Part shown: positions 46,794 to 56,195 of the stretch, one piece after another
Layout: each line of letters opens with the position of its first letter
Position numbering within the stretch: position 1 is the stretch's first letter
From: Pelagomonas calceolata
Lineage: Eukaryota > Sar > Pelagophyceae > Pelagomonadales > Pelagomonadaceae
DNA: 64,000 nt
Assembly: GCA_918797485.1 (NCBI GenBank)
Contig: CAKKNE010000004.1
Coordinates: forward strand, 3,162,001-3,226,000
Direction: 5' to 3'
Translations under genes and position numbers: made by a program
The notes under the pieces: model-generated
Seen by the model: the letters and a program-made list of their open reading frames with translations, nothing else
Told to the model about the DNA's origin: nothing
Database searches by the model: none

Positions 46794-49025
46794 ATGGCCA
46801 AGCTCCTCATCGCGCTGCTGGCGGTAGCCACTGCCTACAACCCCATCCGCCCCGGCCGGACCGCGACGAAGCTCCACGCCGCGACGCTCGAGCGCGAAGC
46901 CAAAGTCGCGGAAGCTGTGGATGCCGAAGTCGACAAGTTAGTTGTTACTCCCGCGATCGAGAAAGCCGTCACCGAATTAGTAGACGAGGAGTGCGACGTC
47001 ATTGAGCCCGAGCCGGAATGCTTGGACGAGGAGAAGAAGGAGGAGACCAAAGGACTACTGAGGCGGCTCATGAGGTCGTCCGTAAGTGGCCCAACCGGCA
47101 AGTCGGCCACCGCCGCCGACATTATTGATGGGGAGATGCTCGAGAAGGGCTGGGAGAAGCGCGGTGGGCGCGGTTCTCTCAGAAGAAATTTGGAAGTGTG
47201 GAAGGCACTCGCGCGATGCGCGTTCAAGGTACTGAAGGCAAGAAAGGGGTCTTCGGAGGACAAGACGGCGGCGGCGACCTTCGCGCGCGATCGGTTGTTG
47301 ACGTTAGGCCCTACGTTCGTCAAACTAGGGCAAGTTTTGTCTACCAGAACGGACGTCCTGCCCGCGGAGTACATTGATGTGCTCAAGTCGCTGCAGGACG
47401 ACGTGCCCGCCTTTTCCGGGGAGCGCGCCGCGTCCATCGTCGCGAAGGAGCTCGGGGTGTCCTCTGTTGATGAGGTCTTCAGCGACTTCAGCAAAGAGCC
47501 GATCGCGGCCGCGTCGCTCGGCCAAGTCCATCTAGGAACCCTAAAGAAGAACGGCCAGAAGGTCGCCGTCAAGGTCCAGAGAGCTGGACTCAGGGAGCTC
47601 TTCGCGACCGATCTCAAAAACTTGAGAAAGTTGTGTGAGTTACTCGACTCCGTCGACCCTAAATCCGACGGCGCCGACCGGTCGTACATCGACGTGTTCG
47701 ACGAGTCCGAAAAACTGCTCTACGAAGAAATTGATTACTTAAATGAGGCGAAGAACGCCGACAGATTTAGGGAGCAGTTCAAGGACGACCCCCAGGTCCG
47801 CGTGCCGGAGATGATCTACGAGTATGTTATCTGTGTCCCCATTGCGACGCCGTCGACGCCTGCCGCGCCGCGGCGACGGCGTGGAGGTGGTGCGGATCTC
47901 CTACCGGCACGCCATCGCCGAGACATCCCGCGACCGAGAGCTCATTCTGTCACAACGCACAGGTACTCGACGCCCAAGGTCCTGACCATGGAATTTATTG
48001 AAAGTTTCAAGCTCACGGACATCGCAAGAGTGGAAAAGGAAGGCCTGGATAGGAAGGACCTGGCGAAGCGCGTCGCTGACACGTTTCTGTACCAGATTGT
48101 AGATACCGCCTACTTCCACTGCGACCCGCACCCGGGCAATTTGGCGGTCGACACGTCCGGCAACTTGGTGTATTATGATTTTGGGATGATGGACGAACTC
48201 TCACCGAACGTCAAGGCGGGGTTCAAGGAGTTCTGCTTCGCGCTGTTTGAAGGGGGGCCCATGATCGATGATATTCAATTAGGAGTGAAGGCGAAGCAGT
48301 TGGTGGATGCGGTCGAGACGGCGGGCGTGTTGGCGAAGGGCGCGGACCGATTGTCGTCCGAGCAATTGGCTCGGTATTTTATCAGAGCGTTCAAGGACAA
48401 GCAACTCGGCAAAGACAGAAGCGACGGGCCCGGCATCAAGTCGACGCTGGGCACGGAGTTGCAATCCTTGACCGAAAGCCAGGTGTTTAGATTCCCCTCA
48501 ACCTTCACATTTATCTTCCGAGCTATTGCGTCGATCGACGGCATCGGCAAGGGCCTGGACGAGGACTATGATCTCGGTGAATTCGCGCAGCCCTTCGTGA
48601 CGAAACTTATTGATAAAGTCAAGTACGGCGGCGACAATTCGAAGAAGTCCCTTGCGGTCTTCGGGAAAGCGACTGGGCTCAATGCGGAAGATGTCAATAC
48701 GGCACTCACCCAACCTAGGAAGATCGCTTACTTGGAGGAAACTATGAGAAGTATAGAGCAGGGCCAGCTGAAGATAAGGGTGCGTTCGCTGGAAAACGAG
48801 ATGGCGTTGACTCGTTTGGGTACGCAGTCGTCGGGCATGACGAATCTCCTGCTGTCGTCGTTGGTGCTGAACGTGGCTTCTGTGGCGAAATTGGCGCGCA
48901 TTCCTCAGCTTGGGCTCTTTGGTGTTGCTGGGTTGTTAGGCTTCTCCGGGCTTTCCAGTCTTCTGAAGCTGTCGGCGCTGGACAAGAAGGCGGCGAAGTA
49001 CACGTCGAAGGAGTTCAATTCCTAA
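46794..49025 (+). CDS. ABC1/ADCK/UbiB-family atypical kinase, plastid-type
   Basis: Exons 46794-47821 and 47963-49025 give 696 aa. A hydrophobic leader then RPGRTATKLHAA suggests plastid import. The ABC1 core has the KxGQ motif (TFVKLGQVLSTRTDVLP), Ala-rich loop AAASLGQVHLG, VAVKVQRAG (ATP Lys), YEEIDYLNEAKNA, FHCDPHPGNLAV (catalytic loop) and YYDFGMMDEL (metal site). This family regulates prenyl-lipid quinone metabolism in plastids and mitochondria. The C-terminus carries a hydrophobic hairpin (LGLFGVAGLLGFSGLSSLL). Splicing the intron makes the family stretch EYSTPKVLTMEFIES continuous. Confidence 0.92.
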   Translation: MAKLLIALLAVATAYNPIRPGRTATKLHAATLEREAKVAEAVDAEVDKLVVTPAIEKAVTELVDEECDVIEPEPECLDEEKKEETKGLLRRLMRSSVSGPTGKSATAADIIDGEMLEKGWEKRGGRGSLRRNLEVWKALARCAFKVLKARKGSSEDKTAAATFARDRLLTLGPTFVKLGQVLSTRTDVLPAEYIDVLKSLQDDVPAFSGERAASIVAKELGVSSVDEVFSDFSKEPIAAASLGQVHLGTLKKNGQKVAVKVQRAGLRELFATDLKNLRKLCELLDSVDPKSDGADRSYIDVFDESEKLLYEEIDYLNEAKNADRFREQFKDDPQVRVPEMIYEYVICVPIATPSTPAAPRRRRGGGADLLPARHRRDIPRPRAHSVTTHRYSTPKVLTMEFIESFKLTDIARVEKEGLDRKDLAKRVADTFLYQIVDTAYFHCDPHPGNLAVDTSGNLVYYDFGMMDELSPNVKAGFKEFCFALFEGGPMIDDIQLGVKAKQLVDAVETAGVLAKGADRLSSEQLARYFIRAFKDKQLGKDRSDGPGIKSTLGTELQSLTESQVFRFPSTFTFIFRAIASIDGIGKGLDEDYDLGEFAQPFVTKLIDKVKYGGDNSKKSLAVFGKATGLNAEDVNTALTQPRKIAYLEETMRSIEQGQLKIRVRSLENEMALTRLGTQSSGMTNLLLSSLVLNVASVAKLARIPQLGLFGVAGLLGFSGLSSLLKLSALDKKAAKYTSKEFNS
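47822..47962 (+). other. 141-nt intron, possible old introner
   Basis: GTATGTTAT...CGCACAG interrupts EY|STPK of the ABC1 core, so it is certainly not coding although it has no in-frame stop. It contains CTGTGT near the start, ACGGCGTGGAGG and CACGCCATCG inside and ends CGCACAG, echoes of the introner family, but no duplication is clear. Confidence 0.75.
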
Positions 49026-49499
49026 GTTGATTGAAATTCGTTTTCCGGGGGGGGCGCGGCGGCGGCGGCGGCGTCTGGTGGTCGTGCTTGTGTGGCGCTA
49101 GGACTAGTGGGGGACACCGCGCTGCCGGTTCATGAGATCCGGCGCGAGCAGCGGCTTTCATAACGGCATACTTTCCGTGCCTGGACAATTGATTGTTACG
49201 GTGCTAGAACTAGTGGCGGAGCCCCGGGGGGAGACCGCTACCTGAAAATACTAGTATCTCATTGTTGCGCTAGCAGCCAAAAAGTTTCGTGACGATTTTG
49301 TGCCTGGTAACTGGGGTAGGGTATAGACTGGGCCGAACAACGCTTTGTACCGCTCGCCGCTGTCGCCGTGGCCCGCTCGCCGTTGTTCTTGCGGCGCCGG
49401 ATTGTATTCCGCGGCTCCACGGCAGCAGCCCAGGCAGGAGAAATCTACGCGTGTCGGGAACGCCAGCCGGCGCGGCGGCTCCAAAACAGTCATTAAACC
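49026..49499. other. Intergenic with CTAG-containing repeats
   Basis: Contains GCGCTAGGACTAGTGG (49095) and GTGCTAGAACTAGTGGCG (49201), similar to one another, plus motif copy 12. Confidence 0.45.
49251..49274 (+). promoter_or_regulatory. Palindromic intergenic motif, copy 12 (degenerate)
   Basis: CTAGTATCTCATTGTTG then CGCTAGC, 225 bp upstream of the TM9SF ATG. Confidence 0.35.
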
Positions 49500-51407
49500 A
49501 TGCTGCGCTGGACACTCATCCTCCAAACGGCACAAGCGGCCACGTACCTCCCCGGCGTCGCGCCTAGGAGCTACAGCCCCGAGGACAGTCTCAAACTCTA
49601 CGTGAACAAGCTCACGAGCACGCACACGCAGATTCCCTACGACTACTACTCGCTCCCCTTCTGCCATCCTAGAATCAAGCAGGTGTCAGAAAATATTGGA
49701 GAGAAGCTCGCGGGGGATAAGATCGAGAACTCGCTCTACAAGTTATCCGTACTGAAGAACCAGCCCTGCAAGATCGTGTGTCGGAAGAAGGTGACGAAGA
49801 TCGGGGCGAAGCGGTTCGCGCGAGCGATCGATGACGACTATAGGGTCCATTGGATCGTCGACAATTTACCGGCGTCGACGTTGTTGACGAATAAGGTGGA
49901 TCCCACGCGGCCGTATCATGTCAGGGGCTTTCCCGTCGGTTTCCGGCAGGAGGACGAGTCGGGAAAAACTCAACATTTCCTGTTCAATCACGTTAAAATT
50001 GTAGTGTCAGTACACAGGGCGGTCGAGCGATCTACGGAGGAAGATGAGCGAGTACGTGTAGTAGGATTCAGAGTGGAACCCTACTCCATCAAGCACGTCT
50101 ATGATGAGAACATACCGTTCAGTACCAAAGAAACGCAACTCAATACGTGCTCCGCGCAACGACCGGCGCGGAACGACCCTACCAATTACCAACGGATTGA
50201 TGGCTCAACAGAGGTAGTATTCACGTACGACGTGGAGTGGGAGGACAGCGCGACGCCCTGGGCCCACCGGTGGGACGTATTTTTACAGGGCAATCCGGAC
50301 GACAAGATCCACTGGTTCTCGATCACGAACAGCACGATGATCGTCGTCTTCCTGACGGTCATGGTCGCCATGATTTTGGTGCGGACTCTATCGCAGGACA
50401 TCGCCCACTATAATGATGCTGCTTTGCTCGATGAGGCGAAGGAAGAATCGGGCTGGAAATTGGTTCATGCTGACGTGTTCAGACCGCCTTCATTTAGCCC
50501 CATGTTATTTTCGGTCTGCATTGGATCTGGGGTGCAATTAGGATGCATGGTCTTGCTTACGTTGACCTTCGCGCTGTTCGGGTTTCTGTCACCGGCCAAC
50601 CGAGGGTCACTCATCACCGCGTTATTGATGCTCTACGTCTTCGCGGGCGGCGCGGGCGGCCACGCGGCAGCCAGACTCTACAAGTCATTTAGGGGCACGG
50701 ACTGGATGCTCAACACACTGTTGACAGCAACTCTGGTGCCGGGCTTCACGTTCGCATGCTTCCTCGTCATAGACATCTCGCTCCTCAGTGTCGGAAGTTC
50801 GGGAGCCGTGCCCGTCTCGACACTACTGACACTAGTGGTCCTGTGGTTCGGCGTGTCTGTACCTCTTGTCTTTTTGGGTGCATATGTTGGATTTAAGAAG
50901 GATGTAGCACCAAACCCCGTGCGGACGAACCAGATCCCGCGCCTCGTGCCGCCGCAGCCCTGGTACATGCACCCCGCCCTTACTACCATTTTTGGAGGTA
51001 TCCTACCATTTGGGGCTGTCTCGGTCGAATTATTTTTCGTGATGAGCGCGATCTGGCTCCACCAGATCTACTACATCTTTGGATTTTTATTCTTAGTAAG
51101 CATGATCCTCGTGGCGACGTGTGCGGAAATTACGATACTCCTTTGCTACTTCCAGTTGTGTAACGAGGACTACGCGTGGTGGTGGCGTAGCGTCATGAGT
51201 TCGGGCGCGTGTGCCGGCTACGTCTTCTTGTATGCGGTCTGGTACTTCATCTCTGAATTGGAGATCACTGGAGGGGTCCCGTCGACGCTCTACTTCGGGT
51301 ACATGACGCTCGTCAGCGGCATCTTCTTTTTAGTGACCGGCACGATCGGCTTCTACGCTTGTTTATGGTTCGTGAACAAGATCTATGGAAGCATCAAGGT
51401 GGACTAG
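49500..51407 (+). CDS. TM9SF: Transmembrane 9 superfamily (nonaspanin/EMP70)
   Basis: 635 aa. A signal peptide (MLRWTLILQTAQAATYLPG) is followed by a large lumenal domain with VNKLTSTHTQIPYDYYSLPF and RCEIDNLP-type blocks typical of TM9SF, here DYRVHWIVDNLPAS and HYDVEWEDS-like FTYDVEWEDSATPWAHRWD, then nine hydrophobic segments starting NSTMIVVFLTVMVAMILVRT. Family marks GGAGGHAAARLYKSF, WYMHPALTTIFGGILPFGAV and SVELFFVMSAIW are present. The terminus SIKVD is the conserved Golgi-retention and COPI-binding signal. It sorts membrane cargo in the Golgi or endosome. Confidence 0.95.
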   Translation: MLRWTLILQTAQAATYLPGVAPRSYSPEDSLKLYVNKLTSTHTQIPYDYYSLPFCHPRIKQVSENIGEKLAGDKIENSLYKLSVLKNQPCKIVCRKKVTKIGAKRFARAIDDDYRVHWIVDNLPASTLLTNKVDPTRPYHVRGFPVGFRQEDESGKTQHFLFNHVKIVVSVHRAVERSTEEDERVRVVGFRVEPYSIKHVYDENIPFSTKETQLNTCSAQRPARNDPTNYQRIDGSTEVVFTYDVEWEDSATPWAHRWDVFLQGNPDDKIHWFSITNSTMIVVFLTVMVAMILVRTLSQDIAHYNDAALLDEAKEESGWKLVHADVFRPPSFSPMLFSVCIGSGVQLGCMVLLTLTFALFGFLSPANRGSLITALLMLYVFAGGAGGHAAARLYKSFRGTDWMLNTLLTATLVPGFTFACFLVIDISLLSVGSSGAVPVSTLLTLVVLWFGVSVPLVFLGAYVGFKKDVAPNPVRTNQIPRLVPPQPWYMHPALTTIFGGILPFGAVSVELFFVMSAIWLHQIYYIFGFLFLVSMILVATCAEITILLCYFQLCNEDYAWWWRSVMSSGACAGYVFLYAVWYFISELEITGGVPSTLYFGYMTLVSGIFFLVTGTIGFYACLWFVNKIYGSIKVD

Positions 51408-51528
51408 GTCCCCTTCCCTTTTTTGCCCCGGGTAAGCTTGGGTACACAGTCACTAGTAGTTAGGGGCGCGGCGCGTCGAAGGCGCGTAGGCCCGTCGCGT
51501 CGATGGCGTAGAAGACGCGGCACTGATG

Positions 51529-52108
51529 CTACCGAAACACCGGCGGCCCACCGATCGTGAAGCCGTCGTAGCCCTGAAACCGAGCGCCGACGCCTTGATC
51601 GTCTTCCCCGATTTCGGGGTCAATGCACGGCACCATTTGGTCCGCTTCACGCTTCTTGAGTCGATCTGCGCAGCCCGCGTCGTCTCGTTTGTACCGCTCG
51701 GAGTCCGTCATCGAAATTTGTGAGGTTTGTGCCTCGACTTTCCGCTTCTTCACGACGGGCGCGTCGCACAACGGGATCTCGCCGTCACTGCTGTCGGAAT
51801 CGGAACCGTCGTCGGCCGGCGCTGGCGCAGGCGCCGGCGCCGCAGCGTCTTCGTCGACGGGTTGGGCATCGCTACCCGTCGTCGAAGGACCGGTGTGCGC
51901 CGCTGACGCAGCCTTCGGCGTCCGGGTCATCGCTCCCGCAGCAGTCCCAGGCGTAGACAATCAGCGGTAGGTGCGCCACCGCCGGGTCGGATGAAGAGGT
52001 GCCGTGCAGTTTGCCGCGCTCGGAGCCTTGCCAGGAGCCGGGGTGCGTCTTGCAGGGCGTCGGCGCGGCTACGTCGAACGATTTCAGGCAGTGGACGCAG
52101 ACTGGCAT
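51529..52108 (-). CDS. Small Cys/His zinc-type protein, two exons proposed
   Basis: The ATG at 52108 starts MPVCVHCLKSFDVAAPTPCK, then THPGSW, YAWDCCGSDDPDAEGCVSGA and H. The C-x2-C, C-x-H and CC...C...H ligands suggest two zinc sites and recall small Cys/His domains of the C-H-P-G type. That frame stops at 51872, while another coding-like frame with an Asp/Ser-rich stretch, KKRKVEAQ and FQGYDGFTIGGPPVF runs to 51529. A GT-AG intron at 51788-51890 (103 nt) would join them in phase and give 158 aa. A frameshift or sequence error in the overlap is the alternative. Confidence 0.55.
51788..51890 (-). other. Putative 103-nt intron
   Basis: GTCCTTCG...GACAGCAG, phase 2 to phase 2; inferred from frame only. 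Confidence 0.35.
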
Positions 52109-52459
52109 TTACAGCCTCCAGGCTCTACAGCTCCAGGCTCCCCGTTTTGGCGCAAAAACGTGCGAACCTTCAAGGAGAGGTGTCGAGTGCAGCTCTCAAC
52201 GCCCACTGAGCAACCTTACGTGCCCCGGCGCCTCCGCTTGTGCTGGCTTGGTTGATTATGTTCGCATGCTAGCGGCCTGTAAGGCACTAGCAAGCGCGGG
52301 TTTTGCTGCGAAAAGGACAGATTCACGCTTCCGGAGCGTAGATGGACACGTTGGACAAGATAACTGACCATCCATTGTCACGCCACCGCGGAGTGCAAGA
52401 CCTGGTTGCCCCCTGTCTTTCACCTCCTCTCAACTTTGTACAAACTGCACATTAACACA
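52109..52459. other. Divergent promoter region
   Basis: 351 bp between the zinc protein and NAR1; holds motif copy 10. Confidence 0.5.
52268..52291 (-). promoter_or_regulatory. Palindromic intergenic motif, copy 10
   Basis: GCTAGCGGCCTGTAAG then GCACTAGC, centred between two divergent starts (159 and 168 bp away). Confidence 0.5.
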
Positions 52460-53438
52460 ATGAAGGCTGCCGTTTTAGCCCTCGCCCTCTCCCTGACGCC
52501 GGTCGCCGCCGAAGCATGGGCTCCTAGACCGATGCCGTCCCTGCACAAGAGTGCACCGATGCGTGCTGAGGCTGCCGTCGCGGTTACGGGCGGCTCAGAC
52601 GCGCGCGCCGGCCCGGCGGGTGTCTACGACGCCGCCGTGACGCTCGGAGCTGGCAAGGCCGCCACGCCGATCTCCAAGCTCATCCCGCTCAGCTTCCTGA
52701 GCGGTCCGCACCAGTGAATGAACCAAATTGTCGCGGCGCGAATCACTGCACCCGACTCACTGTTCGATAAACGCAGGCGCGCACATCGCCTTGGGTGCGA
52801 TGCTGGCGGTGTCGGTGGGCGGCAGCGTCCCCGGCATCAAGGCCGCGAACCCGGGCGTGCAAAGGGCTTTGCTCGGCGTCATGGGTTTACCTATGGGTTT
52901 ACTGATGGTCCTCGGCGCGGGCGGCGAACTCGTGACGGGCAACATGGCCGTCTGCACCGCGGCTTATAAAGCGGGCAAGGCTTCTCTGTCTGATTTATGC
53001 AGAAACCTCGGCACGGTCTACCTCGGCAATTTTGTTGGATCGTTAGCCGTGGCAGCTCTAGGAGCCTGGGCCTCGACGGGCGTGACGGGCGGCGCCATCG
53101 CCGTCGCCACGGGCAAGGTGAGCGGCACCTTCGGCGCGGCCTTCGCCAGAGGTGTATTGTGCAACTGGCTCGTGTGCATGGCCGTCTGGATGGCCACGTC
53201 GCAGAAGGATTTGATCAGCAAGGCCGCGGCCGTCTTCTTCCCGATCTCGGGCTTCGTCGCCATGGGTCTCGATCACTCGGTCGCGAACATGTTCCTCATC
53301 CCGTTCGGCATCTTCTGCGGCGCGGAGATCACGTGGGCGGACATGGTCATGAAGAACCTGGTGCCCGTCACGCTGGGCAACTTGGTCGGCGGCGCGGTCT
53401 TCGTGGCCGCGGCGTACCACTCGGCCTACGGCAAGTAG
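52460..53438 (+). CDS. NAR1: Formate/nitrite transporter, plastid NAR1-like
   Basis: Exons 52460-52703 and 52777-53438 give 301 aa. A signal peptide (MKAAVLALALSLTPVAAEAW) ending before APRPMPSL fits plastid targeting. The FNT channel fold follows with six hydrophobic helices and family motifs SGAHIALGAMLAVSVGG, GAGGELVTGNMAV, LGNFVGSLAVA, RGVLCNWLVCMAVWMA, GLDHSVANMFLIPFGI and VTLGNLVGGAVFVAAAYHS. In algae NAR1 moves nitrite into the plastid for nitrite reductase. Splicing rebuilds S-F-L-S-G-A-H-I-A-L-G exactly as in the family, which fixes the intron borders. Alternative: formate transport. Confidence 0.93.
52704..52776 (+). mobile_element. Introner element 5 (intron, eroded)
   Basis: Element 52712-52776 (65 bp) with decayed ends CAGTGAATGAACCAA / TTCGATAAACGCAG and internal CCCGACTCACTG shared with elements 1 and 6. 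Duplications are GTCCGCAC/GCGCGCAC (6 of 8). The donor is the duplicated GT; this alone restores the FNT motif. Confidence 0.82.
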
Positions 53439-53672
53439 ATCTCGCGCGGCACTGTACATACTCCTGATCATACGCCCGCTGAGGGGGTTCCCTCCTTCTA
53501 AGTCACATATAAGTAACCGAGGATAGATGAAGTGGACTCACATATTAATCGAGACAGAGCGGGGGCGAGGCGCGGCCCATCGACCGCGCGTGGCCCATCA
53601 GCTATTGGGGCAGGAAAACTTGGTGGCGGGGCGCGTCCATGGCAGACGCGGCCGGGCCGTCTCCGTACGCGC

Positions 53673-54515
53673 TTAGAAGAGCGTGGCGCCCGTCTGGAGC
53701 TCCTGGACGATCATGCCGGCGGCCGCGAGCATGGCGAGGCGGCCGTGCTGGAGCTCCTTGGTCTGCATCTCCTTGAGCGCCTCGGGGTCCTCGGGCTTGA
53801 GGCCGAGGGGATCGAAGTCCTGCGCGCGAAACCGCCCGGGTGAGTCGCGAGACGAGTTCTCTCTCTCTTCGAGCCACGACAAACAAGCGCGACACACGAA
53901 CAACGTCACAACACACAAACAACGCGCGACACACGCCATCGATGCGACACATCACATGTCGACAGGTCGACGTTGACGACAACATCACAACAAACAAACA
54001 CCGCACAGTAGGTAGGTTTCGGCACTGCGCGGGACGAGGTCGCCGGGGGTGTAGCCCGGGCGGAGCTGGAAGTAGTTCTCCGGCACCGTCGGCTCCATCC
54101 AGCCGCGGAGCGCGCGGAACGTCTCCGGCACGGCGATGAAGAGGAGGATGACCGGCCAGAAGCCCGTCGGCACCTGCCAAAACTGGTTGATGCCAATCCC
54201 AGAAATCTTGCCCTCGAAGAGGGGCGTGAAGCCCGACTCGCCGACGAGGAAGCCGAGCGACGCGAGCATGGCGACGCGGCCGTGCGTGAGCTCGGCCTCG
54301 CGGTAGCGCTTGAGCTCCGAGGCGGAGACGTCGTTCGAGAGGCCCGCCGGGTCGAAGAAGCCCGTCGGGTTCAGGATGCCCGGGAGCGACTGCACGTCGT
54401 CGAACGACGAAGGGTTGTACATCGCCTGGAGCGACGACGTGGCCTTGGAGGCGGCCGGGGCCTGGAAGGCCGCGGCGGCGCCGAAGGTCGAGGCGAGGAG
54501 GAGCTTGGAGTGCAT
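53673..54515 (-). CDS. Light-harvesting chlorophyll a/c-binding protein (FCP/LHC)
   Basis: Exons 54515-54036 and 53819-53673 give 208 aa. The N-terminus ([20 protein letters not shown]) has the Ala-Phe junction of bipartite plastid presequences. The three LHC helices are clear: helix 1 [20 protein letters not shown], helix 2 [17 protein letters not shown] and helix 3 [20 protein letters not shown]. The Glu and Arg of the E-x-x-H-G-R motifs tie chlorophyll and lock helices 1 and 3. The splice joins GYTPGDL to DFDPLGL as in other FCPs. It binds chlorophyll a/c and fucoxanthin-type carotenoids at the thylakoid. Confidence 0.95.
53820..54035 (-). other. 216-nt intron in LHC gene
   Basis: GTCCCGCG...CGCGCAG; joins GDL to DFDPLG in phase 0. 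Richer in GT/TG repeats than exons; not of the introner family. Confidence 0.8.
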
Positions 54516-55302
54516 TGTGTTGTTTGTGTCTGCGGGCGGCGGTGGCGTTGTTGAATGTGGATGTCGGGCGCGTCGAGCGTGCAGTGTGTGCGTAATGCTC
54601 GGCACAGCCACCGTGATGGCCGCGGCGGCGCCGCGTCGCGTGCCGGTGGCGCGTGGCGTTGTTGACATTAGTATGTCGGTCGCCTCGGCCGCGCGCGCGG
54701 CCGCGAATGCGCGGTGTCGCTTGCAAAACAAGCGCGTTGCTTCGCGAGGGCAGCGCGGCGACCGCGGCAAGTGCCGTGGGCGCGCGCGCACGGTGTGAAA
54801 TGCATCGCTGCGCTCATATGCAGCGCCACACGTGCTGGTGTCCGCGCGCGCGGCCGATTTTCACCGCGTCTTCGCACTGTCGTGCTTTGTTAAGGTCGGC
54901 AGGCGTTTTGCATTGGTCGCTGGGTCCTTTCGGTGCAATGGCGACGCTGGGAACGCACGACTCAACTGCGAGGTGTTCGTGCTCGATGGTGCTGAATCAG
55001 CCCGAATTCGCGTGCGGGAGTTGAGGTCAAGTTCGCAGGCATGGAAACAAAGCTCGCACCAAGTACAATAGGCGTCGGCGAGGACACATTGCAGCGCCCA
55101 ATGGCCGCGGAAAATGGAATTTGGCGCGAGCGCACGCACGCGGGCGGTCGGATGCACGGCAGCACATGCCACTGGTGTGCATCGCGACCCGTCCCGTCCG
55201 TATAGGTGGCCCGAAGATCGGTCACCGCACCCAGTGTTCCCCATGCACACAAAATACTACTAGTAGCACAAGAATTAAGACCCGGGCGCGCGACACCAAC
55301 CA
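54516..55302. other. LHC promoter side, no gene recognised
   Basis: 787 bp upstream of LHC and downstream of Naa20. Open frames look like GC noise; no motif copy found. Confidence 0.5.
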
Positions 55303-55824
55303 TCACCACTCCAAATCCTCCGGCAAAACAGGATGCTGCAGCGGCACCACCGACTTCTTCTCCTTATCTCGTGGCAACGCTTTCCGCATGTCGAAGGCGT
55401 CCTCCGTGCCGCTATAATAACCTAAAACCCGCCGATAGACCGAGTAGCCGAACGCCTCGTACATGCCTATGGCCAGCGAGTTCGAGACGCGCACGAACAA
55501 GTCGACGAAGTAGGCGTCGAACACGTGCTCCGACGTCGCCTCGAGCGAGTTCATCAGTTTTCTTCCTAAACCTCTCCTCCGAAACTCGGGCGCCACCGTC
55601 ACGGCCGTGACGTGGCCGTGCCAGAGCTCGCCCTCACCTTCCGCCTTACCCATGACGTAGCCCATCAGGTTGCCCGACGGGTGCGCCTCGGCCTGGAAGA
55701 AGTCCGGCCATGTGCTTAGGTATTGCAGGTAGAACGACATCTGGTACGTCTCGGTCAGCGGGTCGAGATTGACGTTGTTGAACCGAAATAGGTCCTCGCA
55801 GCGGAACTGGCGCGTCGTCGTCAT
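55303..55824 (-). CDS. NAA20: N-terminal acetyltransferase B catalytic subunit
   Basis: 173-aa GNAT enzyme that acetylates nascent proteins starting Met-Asp, Met-Glu, Met-Asn or Met-Gln, together with Naa25. It matches Naa20 along its length: FRCEDLFRFNNVNLDPLTET, FYLQYLSTWPDFF, GYVMGKAEG, HGHVTAVTVAPEFRRRGLG (acetyl-CoA loop RRxGLG), FVDLFVRVSNSLAIGMYEAF, GYSVYRRVLGYYSG and DAFDMRKALPRD. The length is normal and the ATG at 55824 gives the expected MTTTRQF start. Cytosolic and ribosome-associated. Confidence 0.96.
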   Translation of the reverse strand: MTTTRQFRCEDLFRFNNVNLDPLTETYQMSFYLQYLSTWPDFFQAEAHPSGNLMGYVMGKAEGEGELWHGHVTAVTVAPEFRRRGLGRKLMNSLEATSEHVFDAYFVDLFVRVSNSLAIGMYEAFGYSVYRRVLGYYSGTEDAFDMRKALPRDKEKKSVVPLQHPVLPEDLEW

Positions 55825-56195
55825 TTTCGTTTGTTCGGCTGGCCGCCTCGTTCGCCCGCGGAAGCAATTGGTGCGCCACAGGCTGCAAAGGCAAAGCTGC
55901 AAACCTGCCGCGGCGGCTGGCGTTACGCGTCGTTTCGTTCGCCCGCACCGATCAACGGCGTGTCGAGAGCTTCTCTACGAGCCGCGGTATCAAGCGGCGC
56001 GCTCGAACGCTGCGTGCTGCCAAACCAAAAGCTGGGGCTCAGCTCTGGCAGCGAGTTTTTGGCACCAGCTTGCGCGCGCGAGAACGCGTAAAGGGGAGCA
56101 GGCTAGCCATATAGCTGCCGCGACGCGGCTGTAACGGCAGAAGTTGAACCGCGGAGGCACCTCGCAGCGTTTGCAGTGATTGCAGAGAGAGCATC
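55825..56195. other. Divergent promoter region
   Basis: 371 bp between NAA20 and OXA1; nothing recognised. Confidence 0.5.
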
